A DNA stretch of 43,541 bases. Origin: an uncultured Bacilli bacterium. GTDB taxonomy: Bacteria; Bacillota_I; Bacilli_A; RF39; UBA660. Numbering within the stretch: the stretch's first letter is position 1; each line of letters starts with the position of its first letter. This document shows, piece by piece, positions 32,969 to 39,756 of this stretch. The notes under the pieces were generated by a model that saw only the letters and a list, made by a program, of their open reading frames with translations, did not search any database and was not told the DNA's origin. The DNA lies in assembly GCA_947628075.1 (NCBI GenBank), contig CANQYF010000002.1, forward strand, positions 1-43,541, written 5' to 3'. The translations under genes were made by a program, and so were the position numbers.

Positions 32969-33236
32969 TGTGCATTCAGTAAAATATAAATAGCTATAAT
33001 GAATGTATATAAGTAATGTTTTATATAATTAATAATTTATATTTCAAGGCCCTTGTTAATTATTATAAACATGAGTTTTTAAAAAATAGTAATTATAATA
33101 GTTGTTTAATGTTATATAAATAATATTTATAATGATTTAATTTTAAATTGATCATTAATTAGTTATTAATAATTTATATTTATTGTTTGAATATTGTAAT
33201 ACAGAATCAATTTTATTAATTGTATATTAATTGCCT
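32969..33236. other. AT-rich gene-free spacer between parS 1 and parS 2
   Basis: No credible reading frame or RNA gene. A 17-bp direct repeat (ATTAATAATTTATATTT) occurs at 33028-33044 and 33165-33181; in DNA this AT-rich it may be chance. No further parS or Noc site. Confidence 0.5.
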
Positions 33237-33239
33237 TAA

Positions 33240-33255
33240 TGTTTCACGTGAAACA
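33240..33255. promoter_or_regulatory. parS: parS 2
   Basis: Perfect TGTTTCACGTGAAACA within a 22-bp palindrome (33237-33258). Centre is 25 bp from Noc site 2. Confidence 0.93.
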
Positions 33256-33265
33256 TTAGCAAATT

Positions 33266-33279
33266 ATTTCCCGGGAAAT
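33266..33279. promoter_or_regulatory. Noc-binding site 2 (paired with parS 2)
   Basis: Perfect ATTTCCCGGGAAAT inside a 24-bp palindrome (33261-33284), 10 bp right of parS 2. Confidence 0.88.
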
Positions 33280-33343
33280 AATTTAAGTAAAAAAAAATAG
33301 TTAATAGATGAATTTTATTAAATCACATTTTTTAATTATTCAA

Positions 33344-33359
33344 TGTTTCACGTGAAACA
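33344..33359. promoter_or_regulatory. parS: parS 3 (unpaired)
   Basis: Perfect TGTTTCACGTGAAACA inside a 36-bp perfect palindrome (33334-33369), the longest in the cluster. No Noc site is next to it. Confidence 0.93.
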
Positions 33360-33532
33360 TTGAATAATTGTAATTAATAACGTTATTTTTTTGTGATGCT
33401 ATTTTTTTAAAATTATTAAACAAATTTTTAAATTATAAACAAATCATTAAGTTAAAATAAGTATTTTATTATTTTAGTAAAATATGATAAAGTTTCGAAA
33501 ATTTAAGTTTTAAGTTTAAAAAGCTACTATAA

Positions 33533-33548
33533 TGTTTCACGTGAAACA
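33533..33548. promoter_or_regulatory. parS: parS 4
   Basis: Perfect TGTTTCACGTGAAACA inside a 22-bp palindrome (33530-33551). Centre is 23 bp from Noc site 3. Confidence 0.93.
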
Positions 33549-33556
33549 TTAAAAAT

Positions 33557-33570
33557 ATTTCCCGGGAAAT
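33557..33570. promoter_or_regulatory. Noc-binding site 3 (paired with parS 4)
   Basis: Perfect ATTTCCCGGGAAAT inside a 26-bp palindrome (33551-33576). It ends 14 bp before the ffs -35 box, so bound Noc could touch the SRP RNA promoter. Confidence 0.88.
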
Positions 33571-33584
33571 ATTTTTCTAATTTC

Positions 33585-33613
33585 TTGTATTAAAAATTAA
33601 AATATGTTATTAT
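33585..33613 (+). promoter_or_regulatory. Promoter of ffs (SRP RNA)
   Basis: -35 TTGTAT (33585-33590), 17-bp spacer, extended -10 TGT-TATTAT (33608-33613). The predicted start 7 nt later falls at 33620, the first base of the SRP RNA helix. Confidence 0.8.
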
Positions 33614-33619
33614 GACTTT

Positions 33620-33690
33620 GCACAACAAATATAGCGTAAACTGGTCAGGGTTGGAAAACAGCAGCCAAATCGTTTCCTATTTGTGTGTGC
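33620..33690 (+). ncRNA. ffs: Signal recognition particle RNA, small bacterial type
   Basis: RNA scaffold of the SRP. The ends pair as a 12-bp helix with one bulge (GCACAACAAATA with TATTTGTGTGTGC). The apical domain has the SRP core CTGGTCAGG, a GGAAA-type tetraloop region and CAGCAGCC. About 71 nt, followed by T6 as terminator. Position just before tadA and dnaX is the same as scr in B. subtilis. Confidence 0.9.
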
Positions 33691-33710
33691 TTTTTTATTA
33701 GGTGATAAAT

Positions 33711-34115
33711 ATGAAAGACTTTATGACATTAGCGTTTGAAGAATCAATAAAAGCAAATAAAAAAAATGAAATACCGGTTGGGGCTATTATTGTAAGAAAC
33801 AATAAAGTGATTTCAAAATCTCATAATAATCGTCAAAAAAAATATAATGTTTTAGGTCATGCAGAAATTAATGCAATATTAAAAGCTGAAAAAAAAATAA
33901 AAGATTGGCGTTTAGATGATTGCGATTTATATGTTACTTTAGAACCATGTGATATGTGTATAAGCATTATTAAAGAATCAAGAATTAAAAATGTATACTA
34001 TTTAGCAAAGAATACAAACAAAAGTTCTATAGGTGATGGCCAATTGTATGATAATATTGATTTAAAAGAAAAATATGAACAATTGCTTAAAAATTATTTT
34101 AAAAAGATGCGTTGA
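33711..34115 (+). CDS. tadA: tRNA-specific adenosine deaminase
   Basis: Converts A34 to inosine in tRNA-Arg(ACG). A 134-aa protein, start ATG 33711 with AGGTGAT 4 nt upstream (a GTG at 33702 lies in the SD and is not used). Zinc/catalytic motifs are HAEINAI (HAE with the proton-shuttling Glu) and PCDMC. It lies 20 nt after ffs and ends in TGA. Shorter than most TadA (about 150-165 aa) at the C-terminus. Confidence 0.95.
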   Translation: MKDFMTLAFEESIKANKKNEIPVGAIIVRNNKVISKSHNNRQKKYNVLGHAEINAILKAEKKIKDWRLDDCDLYVTLEPCDMCISIIKESRIKNVYYLAKNTNKSSIGDGQLYDNIDLKEKYEQLLKNYFKKMR

Positions 34116-34121
34116 TTTTTT

Positions 34122-34150
34122 TTAAATTATTATGGTTGCTGTGGTATAAT
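34122..34150 (+). promoter_or_regulatory. Promoter of the dnaX operon
   Basis: -35 TTAAAT (34122-34127), 17-bp spacer, extended -10 TGG-TATAAT (34145-34150), 23 nt before dnaX. Confidence 0.7.
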
Positions 34151-34173
34151 ATTGTAAGAAAGGAATTGCACCT

Positions 34174-35727
34174 ATGAACTACAAAGTTTTATATAGAAAA
34201 TATCGGCCTGATTGTTTTGAAAATATTGTGGGTCAGGATTATATAATAAAAACTCTTCAAAATTCTGTTCTTAATAACAATATTTCACATGCTTATATTT
34301 TTTCGGGACCTCGTGGTACGGGAAAAACAAGTACCGCTAAAGTTTTTGCTAAAGCCATTAATTGTTTAGATCCAGTTAATGGATCGCCGTGTGGTAAATG
34401 TGAATTTTGTCAAAATTTTCAAGAAAACCCGGACATTATTGAGATAGATGCCGCATCTAACAATGGTGTAGATGAAATAAGAACATTAATTGACAATATT
34501 AAATTAATGCCCACAAACGGCAAATATAAAGTTTATATTATAGATGAAGTTCATATGTTAACAACAAGTGCTTTTAATGCCTTATTATTAACATTAGAAG
34601 AGCCACCTTCTCATACAATTTTTATTTTGGCAACAACCAACATTGAAAATGTACCGATTACTATATTATCTAGGTGTCAAAGATTCGACTTTCAAAAAAT
34701 TAAAGTTGAAGATATAGTTAAAAGATTAGAATATATATGCGATATAGAAAATATAAAAGCTACTCCCGAGGCGTTGAAAGAAATTGCCTATTTAGCTGAA
34801 GGCGGTTTAAGGGATGCTTTAAGCTTATTAGATCAATTATCAAAGACAAATCAAGAATTAACCTTAGAATTAATTGATAAGGAAGTAAAAACCTTATCGG
34901 AAAGCGAAATTATTGATTTATTAAATGTTATTGAAGATAATGATGTAGAACAATTTTTAGAACATTTGCAAGATTACGAGCAAAGAGCAATTGATTATAA
35001 AAGTTTTGTTAAAAAATTTACTGATGTGGCTAGTAATCGAGCCAAAAACATCAAAAAGTCCGGTAACTTTAGAAGATTAACTTTTTCTGATTATAAAAAA
35101 ATAATTTTAGAATTGTCTGATAGTATAACAAAAATTAATATAAATGTAGAACCTTATACAATATTAGAAATGATACTTCTGGATTATTTTAATACAGATA
35201 CAAAAGCAAATGAAATAGCTGAAATAAAAGAAGAAAAAAATATTGAAGAAAAGCCAAATAATATAGTGGATAACAGTAGTGACGAAAAAATGAAAGAACT
35301 TATTAATATTAGAATCAATAATTGTTTTGTAAATGTGCAAAAAAAGTATTTAGAACAAATCAAAAATGATATTAATAATTATTTGAATTCTATAAGTATT
35401 GATGGTAAAATAAAAACAATTCTTCTAGATTCTGAAGTAGTTGCGGCATCCGATACTAATTTAATATTTGCTTGTAGTAGTGAGAAAAAAGCTGATACCG
35501 CTAATAAAAAATTAAATTTTATTGAAGATGGTCTGGAGAAGGGAATAGGAAAAGCTTATAAGATAATATTTTTAAATCAAAATGTTTGGCTGAAAGAAAA
35601 AAATAGGTATATTGAAAACTTAAAAAATAAAATCAAATATAAGATAATTCCTGAACCTGAAATAAGTGAAAAAGAGAATTTTCAAATTAATGATGTATTT
35701 GAAATTTCAAAAGTTGAGATTATTTAA
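34174..35727 (+). CDS. dnaX: DNA polymerase III subunit gamma/tau
   Basis: Clamp-loader ATPase. 517 aa. Walker A GPRGTGKTSTAKVFAKA (about 44-60), a zinc module CxxxxxxxxCGKCEFC, Walker B IIDEVHML and sensor SRCQ. A variable C-terminal region (about 350-517) links to the polymerase. I saw no E. coli-type A AAA AAG slippery site with a stem, so probably a single product. Heads dnaX-ybaB-recR. Confidence 0.97.
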   Translation: MNYKVLYRKYRPDCFENIVGQDYIIKTLQNSVLNNNISHAYIFSGPRGTGKTSTAKVFAKAINCLDPVNGSPCGKCEFCQNFQENPDIIEIDAASNNGVDEIRTLIDNIKLMPTNGKYKVYIIDEVHMLTTSAFNALLLTLEEPPSHTIFILATTNIENVPITILSRCQRFDFQKIKVEDIVKRLEYICDIENIKATPEALKEIAYLAEGGLRDALSLLDQLSKTNQELTLELIDKEVKTLSESEIIDLLNVIEDNDVEQFLEHLQDYEQRAIDYKSFVKKFTDVASNRAKNIKKSGNFRRLTFSDYKKIILELSDSITKININVEPYTILEMILLDYFNTDTKANEIAEIKEEKNIEEKPNNIVDNSSDEKMKELINIRINNCFVNVQKKYLEQIKNDINNYLNSISIDGKIKTILLDSEVVAASDTNLIFACSSEKKADTANKKLNFIEDGLEKGIGKAYKIIFLNQNVWLKEKNRYIENLKNKIKYKIIPEPEISEKENFQINDVFEISKVEII

Positions 35728-35742
35728 GAGGAGGTGATAGAG

Positions 35743-36042
35743 ATGAATATGCAAAATTTAATGGCACAAGCGCAAAAATTACAAAGAGATATAACAGCCA
35801 AAAAAGAAGAATTAGAAAAAATGGAATTTGTTGGTAAATCTGAATGGGTTGAAGTAACATTTACTGGGGGCAAAGTAATCAAAAATGTAAAAATTATTAA
35901 AGAAGACGATATTGACGATGATGAAAAGGAAATATTAGAAGATATGATCCAAATAGCAATAAAAGATGCTTTTATTCAAATAAATAGAGCAATGGAAGAA
36001 AAATTAGGCCAATATGCTGGGGCTTTAGATGGGTTAATGTAA
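35743..36042 (+). CDS. ybaB: Nucleoid-associated protein YbaB/EbfC family
   Basis: Small dimeric DNA-binding protein. 99 aa from ATG 35743, set by GAGGAGG 8 nt upstream; a GTG at 35734 lies in that SD. It starts MNMQNLMAQAQKLQRDI and contains VTFTGGKVIKNVKI, typical of the family. Lies in the invariant dnaX-ybaB-recR order. Confidence 0.95.
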   Translation: MNMQNLMAQAQKLQRDITAKKEELEKMEFVGKSEWVEVTFTGGKVIKNVKIIKEDDIDDDEKEILEDMIQIAIKDAFIQINRAMEEKLGQYAGALDGLM

Positions 36043-36043
36043 T

Positions 36044-36646
36044 ATGATATATCCTGAATTATTGCAAAAATTAATCAATTATTATAAAAAATTTCCTGGT
36101 GTTGGTGAAAAATCCGCTGAACGAATGGCTTTAGCTACAATAGAATTAGATAGCAAAGATGTAGATGATTTTTCACAAATTCTAAAAGACGCCAAAGCAA
36201 AATTACATCCATGTAAAATATGTGGTCAACTAACGGAGAATGAAATATGTAATATATGTAATAATCCCCAACGTGACAAAAACTTAATTTGCGTTATTGA
36301 AGATTATAAAAGTGTCTTTTCCTTTGAAAAAGTGGGCAATTTCCAAGGAGTATATCATGTATTAAATGGTTTAATTTCTCCGATGGATAGTATTGGCCCT
36401 GAAGATATTAATATATCTTCCTTAGTTAAAAGAGTAAATGAATTAGAAAATCCAGAATTAATTTTAGCTCTTAAATCTTCCGTAGAGGGAGAAACAACGA
36501 CACTATATATTAAAAAAATATTTGAAAACAAGAAGGTAACGATATCTAGATTATCTTATGGAATTCCTATGGGTGCTGAAATAGATTATTTAGATATAAT
36601 TACACTTGATAAAGCATTAGAAGATCGCAAAAAAATATCTGAATAA
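36044..36646 (+). CDS. recR: Recombination mediator protein RecR
   Basis: Toroidal partner of RecO/RecF that loads RecA. 200 aa, normal. N-terminal HhH (KFPGVGEKSAERMA), Cys4 zinc finger (CKICGQLTENEICNICNN), TOPRIM domain starting ICVIEDYKSV, and C-terminal SRLSYGIPMGAEIDYLD. It starts 1 nt after the ybaB stop. Confidence 0.98.
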   Translation: MIYPELLQKLINYYKKFPGVGEKSAERMALATIELDSKDVDDFSQILKDAKAKLHPCKICGQLTENEICNICNNPQRDKNLICVIEDYKSVFSFEKVGNFQGVYHVLNGLISPMDSIGPEDINISSLVKRVNELENPELILALKSSVEGETTTLYIKKIFENKKVTISRLSYGIPMGAEIDYLDIITLDKALEDRKKISE

Positions 36647-36683
36647 AAAAGCTCAAATTTAATATACTTTAGTGGTGATATAA

Positions 36684-36872
36684 ATGAAAAATAAGCTAGG
36701 ATCACTTTTAAAAAAAATAGTGTTTGGCTTTGGAATTATCTATGGAATAAACGTTATGCTAAAAAATGTAGGTGTATATTTACCAATAAATATTATAACT
36801 GTCGGAATAACATCGTTTTTAGGAGTTCCTGGTTTATTATCATTATTTGCAATCTTCTATATTATTAATTAG
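36684..36872 (+). CDS. bofA: BofA-family protein (pro-sigma-K processing inhibitor-like)
   Basis: A 62-aa membrane protein. The C-terminal half (LPINIITVGITSFLGVPGLLSLFAIFYII) matches the BofA signature P-I-N-x(2)-T-x-G/A-I-x-G-x-L-G-I/V-P-G. In B. subtilis BofA holds SpoIVFB inactive until the mother-cell signal arrives. The locus (recR-bofA) is the same as in B. subtilis; yaaL is absent. It is shorter than the 87-aa B. subtilis protein at the N-terminus. Its stop codon overlaps the holB SD. Confidence 0.8.
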   Translation: MKNKLGSLLKKIVFGFGIIYGINVMLKNVGVYLPINIITVGITSFLGVPGLLSLFAIFYIIN

Positions 36873-36882
36873 GAGGTTTATT

Positions 36883-37755
36883 ATAAATAGTAGTGAGTTA
36901 GAAAATTTAATTAATTATTATAGAGACGGCAAATTAGCTCATGCTTATTTAATATCTACGAATAATATAGATAAATGTAAGGAAGTTCTTTTAAAAGTTA
37001 TAAAGAACATTTTTTGCGTTTTAGAATATTCTCAAAATTGTAATAAGTGTTCTTTATGTCATTTAATTGATATCAATACATTGCCAAGTTTAAGAATAAT
37101 TTATCCAGATGGTAATTTTATAAAAAAAGACCAAATATTAGAATTAAAGAATCTTTTTGCTAAAGCATCGCAATTTACGAAAGAGTCAATATACATTATT
37201 GTTAATGCTGAAAAAATGAATAAAGAAGCCGCTAATACTATGCTTAAATTTTTAGAAGAACCACAAGGTAATGTTATAGGATTCTTTATTACTAATCATA
37301 AAGAAAATATAATGCCTACCATTAGTAGTAGGTGTCAGTTATTAAAGTTAAATTTTGCGACAGAATTATATGATCAATTGGGCATTTCTTTAGAAAAATA
37401 TAATGAATATGAAGAAGTGGTAAAAAATTATTTATCCAAAATAGAAACGGAAAAAAGTAAGTCTATATTATATAATGGAGAATACTTAAGTAACTATGAA
37501 AAAGAAGACATTAAGGTAATATTTCAAATTATATTAAAAAAATATTTAAGTGTTCTAGAAAATAAATTATTGAAACGGGAAACTCAAAATATTTCAGATT
37601 ATACATTTCTAAATCAATTAAATATAGATAATTTAAAGAAAAAAATAAATCTTATAATCGAAATTTTAAATGAAATAAATTATAATATAAATGTAAATCT
37701 AATGTTAGATAAATTTGTCATAGAAATGGATGGAATAAATAATGAAAGTATATAG
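36883..37755 (+). CDS. holB: DNA polymerase III delta' subunit, probable AUA start
   Basis: Clamp-loader stator subunit. It has a zinc module (CVLEYSQNCNKCSLCHL), SRCQLLKL (sensor-type SRC) and a helical C-terminal collar domain. The P-loop is lost (STNNIDKCK), as expected for delta'. The frame has no ATG, GTG or TTG near its SD. AGGAGG (36871-36876) is followed by TTT ATT ATA AAT AGT; ATA at 36883 has the right 6-nt spacing and ATT at 36880 is only 3 nt away. A TTG at 36847 lies inside bofA without an SD. The product from ATA is 290 aa, (M)NSSELENLINYYRDGKLAHAYL. It overlaps ricT by 14 nt. Confidence 0.88.
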   Translation: MNSSELENLINYYRDGKLAHAYLISTNNIDKCKEVLLKVIKNIFCVLEYSQNCNKCSLCHLIDINTLPSLRIIYPDGNFIKKDQILELKNLFAKASQFTKESIYIIVNAEKMNKEAANTMLKFLEEPQGNVIGFFITNHKENIMPTISSRCQLLKLNFATELYDQLGISLEKYNEYEEVVKNYLSKIETEKSKSILYNGEYLSNYEKEDIKVIFQIILKKYLSVLENKLLKRETQNISDYTFLNQLNIDNLKKKINLIIEILNEINYNINVNLMLDKFVIEMDGINNESI

Positions 37756-38524
37756 TGTTATATTTAAAACTAATGGAAAAGAATATTATTTTAACGGTGA
37801 AGATACTATTAAAGTTGGAGATTATGTAGTAGTAGAAACGGAAAAAGGACAACAATATGGTCAAGTAAATAGCATCATACAAGAAGATGCTTCCGATAAA
37901 TATAAAAATATTATTAGAATAGCTACTAAAGAAGATGAAGAAGAATATTATAAAATATTAAAAGAAACCAATGAAGCTTTAATTAAATGTAAGGAGTTTG
38001 TAAAAAAATTAGGTTTAAATATGAATGTTATTAGTGCAGATTTTAATTTTGATAAATCTCAGTTGTTATTTAATTTTGTGTCTGAGGAAAGAGTTGATTT
38101 TCGAGAACTTGCTAAAAAGCTTGCAAGTGTATATCATACCCGTATTGAACTACGCCAAATAGGAGCTCGTGATAAAGCTAAAGAAGTAGGAGGCGTTGGA
38201 GTATGCGGGCAAAAAATATGTTGTGGACGTTTTTTAAATCATATTGAGGCTATTTCAATGAATATGGCAAAAAACCAAAATTTAGCACTTAACCCATCCA
38301 AAATTAATGGTCTATGTGGAAGACTTTTATGTTGCTTACAATATGAAGATGAAAATTATGTTGAACTTGGAAAAGGGATGCCTGACATTGGTGAAACTTA
38401 TAAAACGCAAAATGGTGAGGGAAAAGTTATAAGCGTAGATGTTTTAAATAGAAGATGTAAAGTTTTAATTGGTAGTAATAAAGAAGAAATTGAGATACCT
38501 TATGAAGAAGAAAGTACTAAATGA
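37742..38524 (+). CDS. ricT: PSP1-domain protein RicT (YaaT)
   Basis: Part of the RicA-RicF-RicT complex that, with RNase Y, governs mRNA maturation and, in B. subtilis, sporulation and competence. 260 aa. The PSP1 core includes RIELRQIGARDKAKEVGGVGVCGQKICC and GLCGRLLCCLQYE, whose clustered Cys ligate Fe-S in the complex. holB-ricT is the conserved order. It ends in TGA and overlaps trmN6. Confidence 0.95.
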   Translation: MKVYSVIFKTNGKEYYFNGEDTIKVGDYVVVETEKGQQYGQVNSIIQEDASDKYKNIIRIATKEDEEEYYKILKETNEALIKCKEFVKKLGLNMNVISADFNFDKSQLLFNFVSEERVDFRELAKKLASVYHTRIELRQIGARDKAKEVGGVGVCGQKICCGRFLNHIEAISMNMAKNQNLALNPSKINGLCGRLLCCLQYEDENYVELGKGMPDIGETYKTQNGEGKVISVDVLNRRCKVLIGSNKEEIEIPYEEESTK

Positions 38525-39218
38525 TTTATTTGATTATGGTTTGAAAATATATCAAATACCTGGTTATTTTAAATTTTCCTTAGATTCAATTCTTTTAGCA
38601 GAATATGTAAAAATTACAAATAAGACTACTAAAATTCTTGATTTATGTTGTGGAAATGCCTCTATTCCATTAATCTTATCTACTAAAACAAAAGCTTTTA
38701 TGGAAGGGGTTGAAATTCAAAAAGAAATATATGATTTAGCTATCGAAAGTATTCATTTTAATAAATTAGATGACCAAATAAAGATGTATAATGCTAATGT
38801 TACCGATATATCTAACTGGTTAAAAGGGAAAAAATATGATATAATCACATGCAATCCCCCATATTTCAAAGTAGATAGTAAAGATTATATAAATGACGAA
38901 ACGACTTTAGCAATTGCTAGACATGAAATTAAAGCCACTTTAGAAGATATTTTTAAAGTAGTAACTTCGTTTTTAAATACAAAAGGGGAATTTTATTTAG
39001 TACATCGGGCTAGCCGATTAGATGAAATAATAAATTTGGGTTATAAATATAACTTAAATGTTAAAAATATTGAACTTATTAAAACTAAGGAAAATAGTGT
39101 TCCTTATATTGTCTTAGTAAGATGTGTAAAAGATTCTAATAGTGGGCTTAAAATTAATGATGTTAAATGTATAGAAAATTTAAAAACTTATAAAAACTTG
39201 TTCAAGGAGGCAAAATGA
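38502..39218 (+). CDS. tRNA1(Val) adenine-37 N6-methyltransferase-like (TrmN6/YabB)
   Basis: SAM-dependent N6-adenine methyltransferase. 238 aa from ATG 38502; a TTG at 38469 extends it but has no SD. It has ILDLCCGNASIPLIL as SAM motif and catalytic NPPY in IITCNPPYFKV, plus an early DSILLAEY typical of YabB/TrmN6. yabA and yazA (GIY-YIG), usual neighbours in B. subtilis, are missing. It overlaps ricT by 23 nt and pth by 4 nt (ATGA). Confidence 0.88.
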   Translation: MKKKVLNDLFDYGLKIYQIPGYFKFSLDSILLAEYVKITNKTTKILDLCCGNASIPLILSTKTKAFMEGVEIQKEIYDLAIESIHFNKLDDQIKMYNANVTDISNWLKGKKYDIITCNPPYFKVDSKDYINDETTLAIARHEIKATLEDIFKVVTSFLNTKGEFYLVHRASRLDEIINLGYKYNLNVKNIELIKTKENSVPYIVLVRCVKDSNSGLKINDVKCIENLKTYKNLFKEAK

Positions 39219-39736
39219 AATTGATAGTAGGGCTAGGCAATCCTGGTCGAGAATATAAAAATACTAGACATAATATTGGTTATATGGTATTAGATAACTA
39301 TTTAGGTAAAGTAGAGTGGAAAAATAAAATGGAATCTTATTTTTATTCTATCGAAATAAATGGTGAAACTGTAATTTTTCTAAAACCAATTACTTATATG
39401 AATTTATCAGGTTTAGCTGTAAATAAAGTAGTTAATTTTTATAAAATAAAAATAGAAGATATTCTTATTATTCAAGATGATTTAGATCTTCCATTAGGAA
39501 CTTATAAAATAAAGAAAAATAGTTCTTCTGGTGGCCATAATGGCATAAAATCAATTATTTCTGAATTAAATACACAAGAATTTGGCAGATTAAAAATAGG
39601 TATAGGGAAAAATAATAATATACCAACTGATAAATATGTTTTAAGCAAATTTTCTCTCGAAGAATTAAAAATTATTAATGATAATATGGAAGAATATAAA
39701 GTAATTATTCGAGATTTTATTGAAAAAGGTATATAG
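39215..39736 (+). CDS. pth: Peptidyl-tRNA hydrolase
   Basis: Releases tRNA from stalled peptidyl-tRNA. 173 aa; about 10-15 residues shorter than usual. Conserved GLGNPGREYKNTRHNIGYMVLD holds the catalytic His (residue about 19) and Asn; also KPITYMNLSG and DDLDLPLGTYKIKKNSSSGGHNGIKSI. Start is inside trmN6 by ATGA coupling. Confidence 0.97.
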   Translation: MKLIVGLGNPGREYKNTRHNIGYMVLDNYLGKVEWKNKMESYFYSIEINGETVIFLKPITYMNLSGLAVNKVVNFYKIKIEDILIIQDDLDLPLGTYKIKKNSSSGGHNGIKSIISELNTQEFGRLKIGIGKNNNIPTDKYVLSKFSLEELKIINDNMEEYKVIIRDFIEKGI

Positions 39737-39756
39737 TTTAAATATTAGGAGTTAAA

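Noticed and set aside
33028..33181. 17-bp direct repeat as an iteron or CRISPR-like repeat
   Set aside because: Only two copies in extremely AT-rich DNA, no spacer pattern; likely chance.
36847..36882. TTG start for holB at 36847
   Set aside because: It lies within bofA, has no SD, and the extension has no family support, whereas AGGAGG sits just before 36880-36883.
33711..39218. UGA as tryptophan (Mycoplasma code)
   Set aside because: tadA, ricT and trmN6 end in TGA at the expected family length, and Trp is encoded by TGG throughout.
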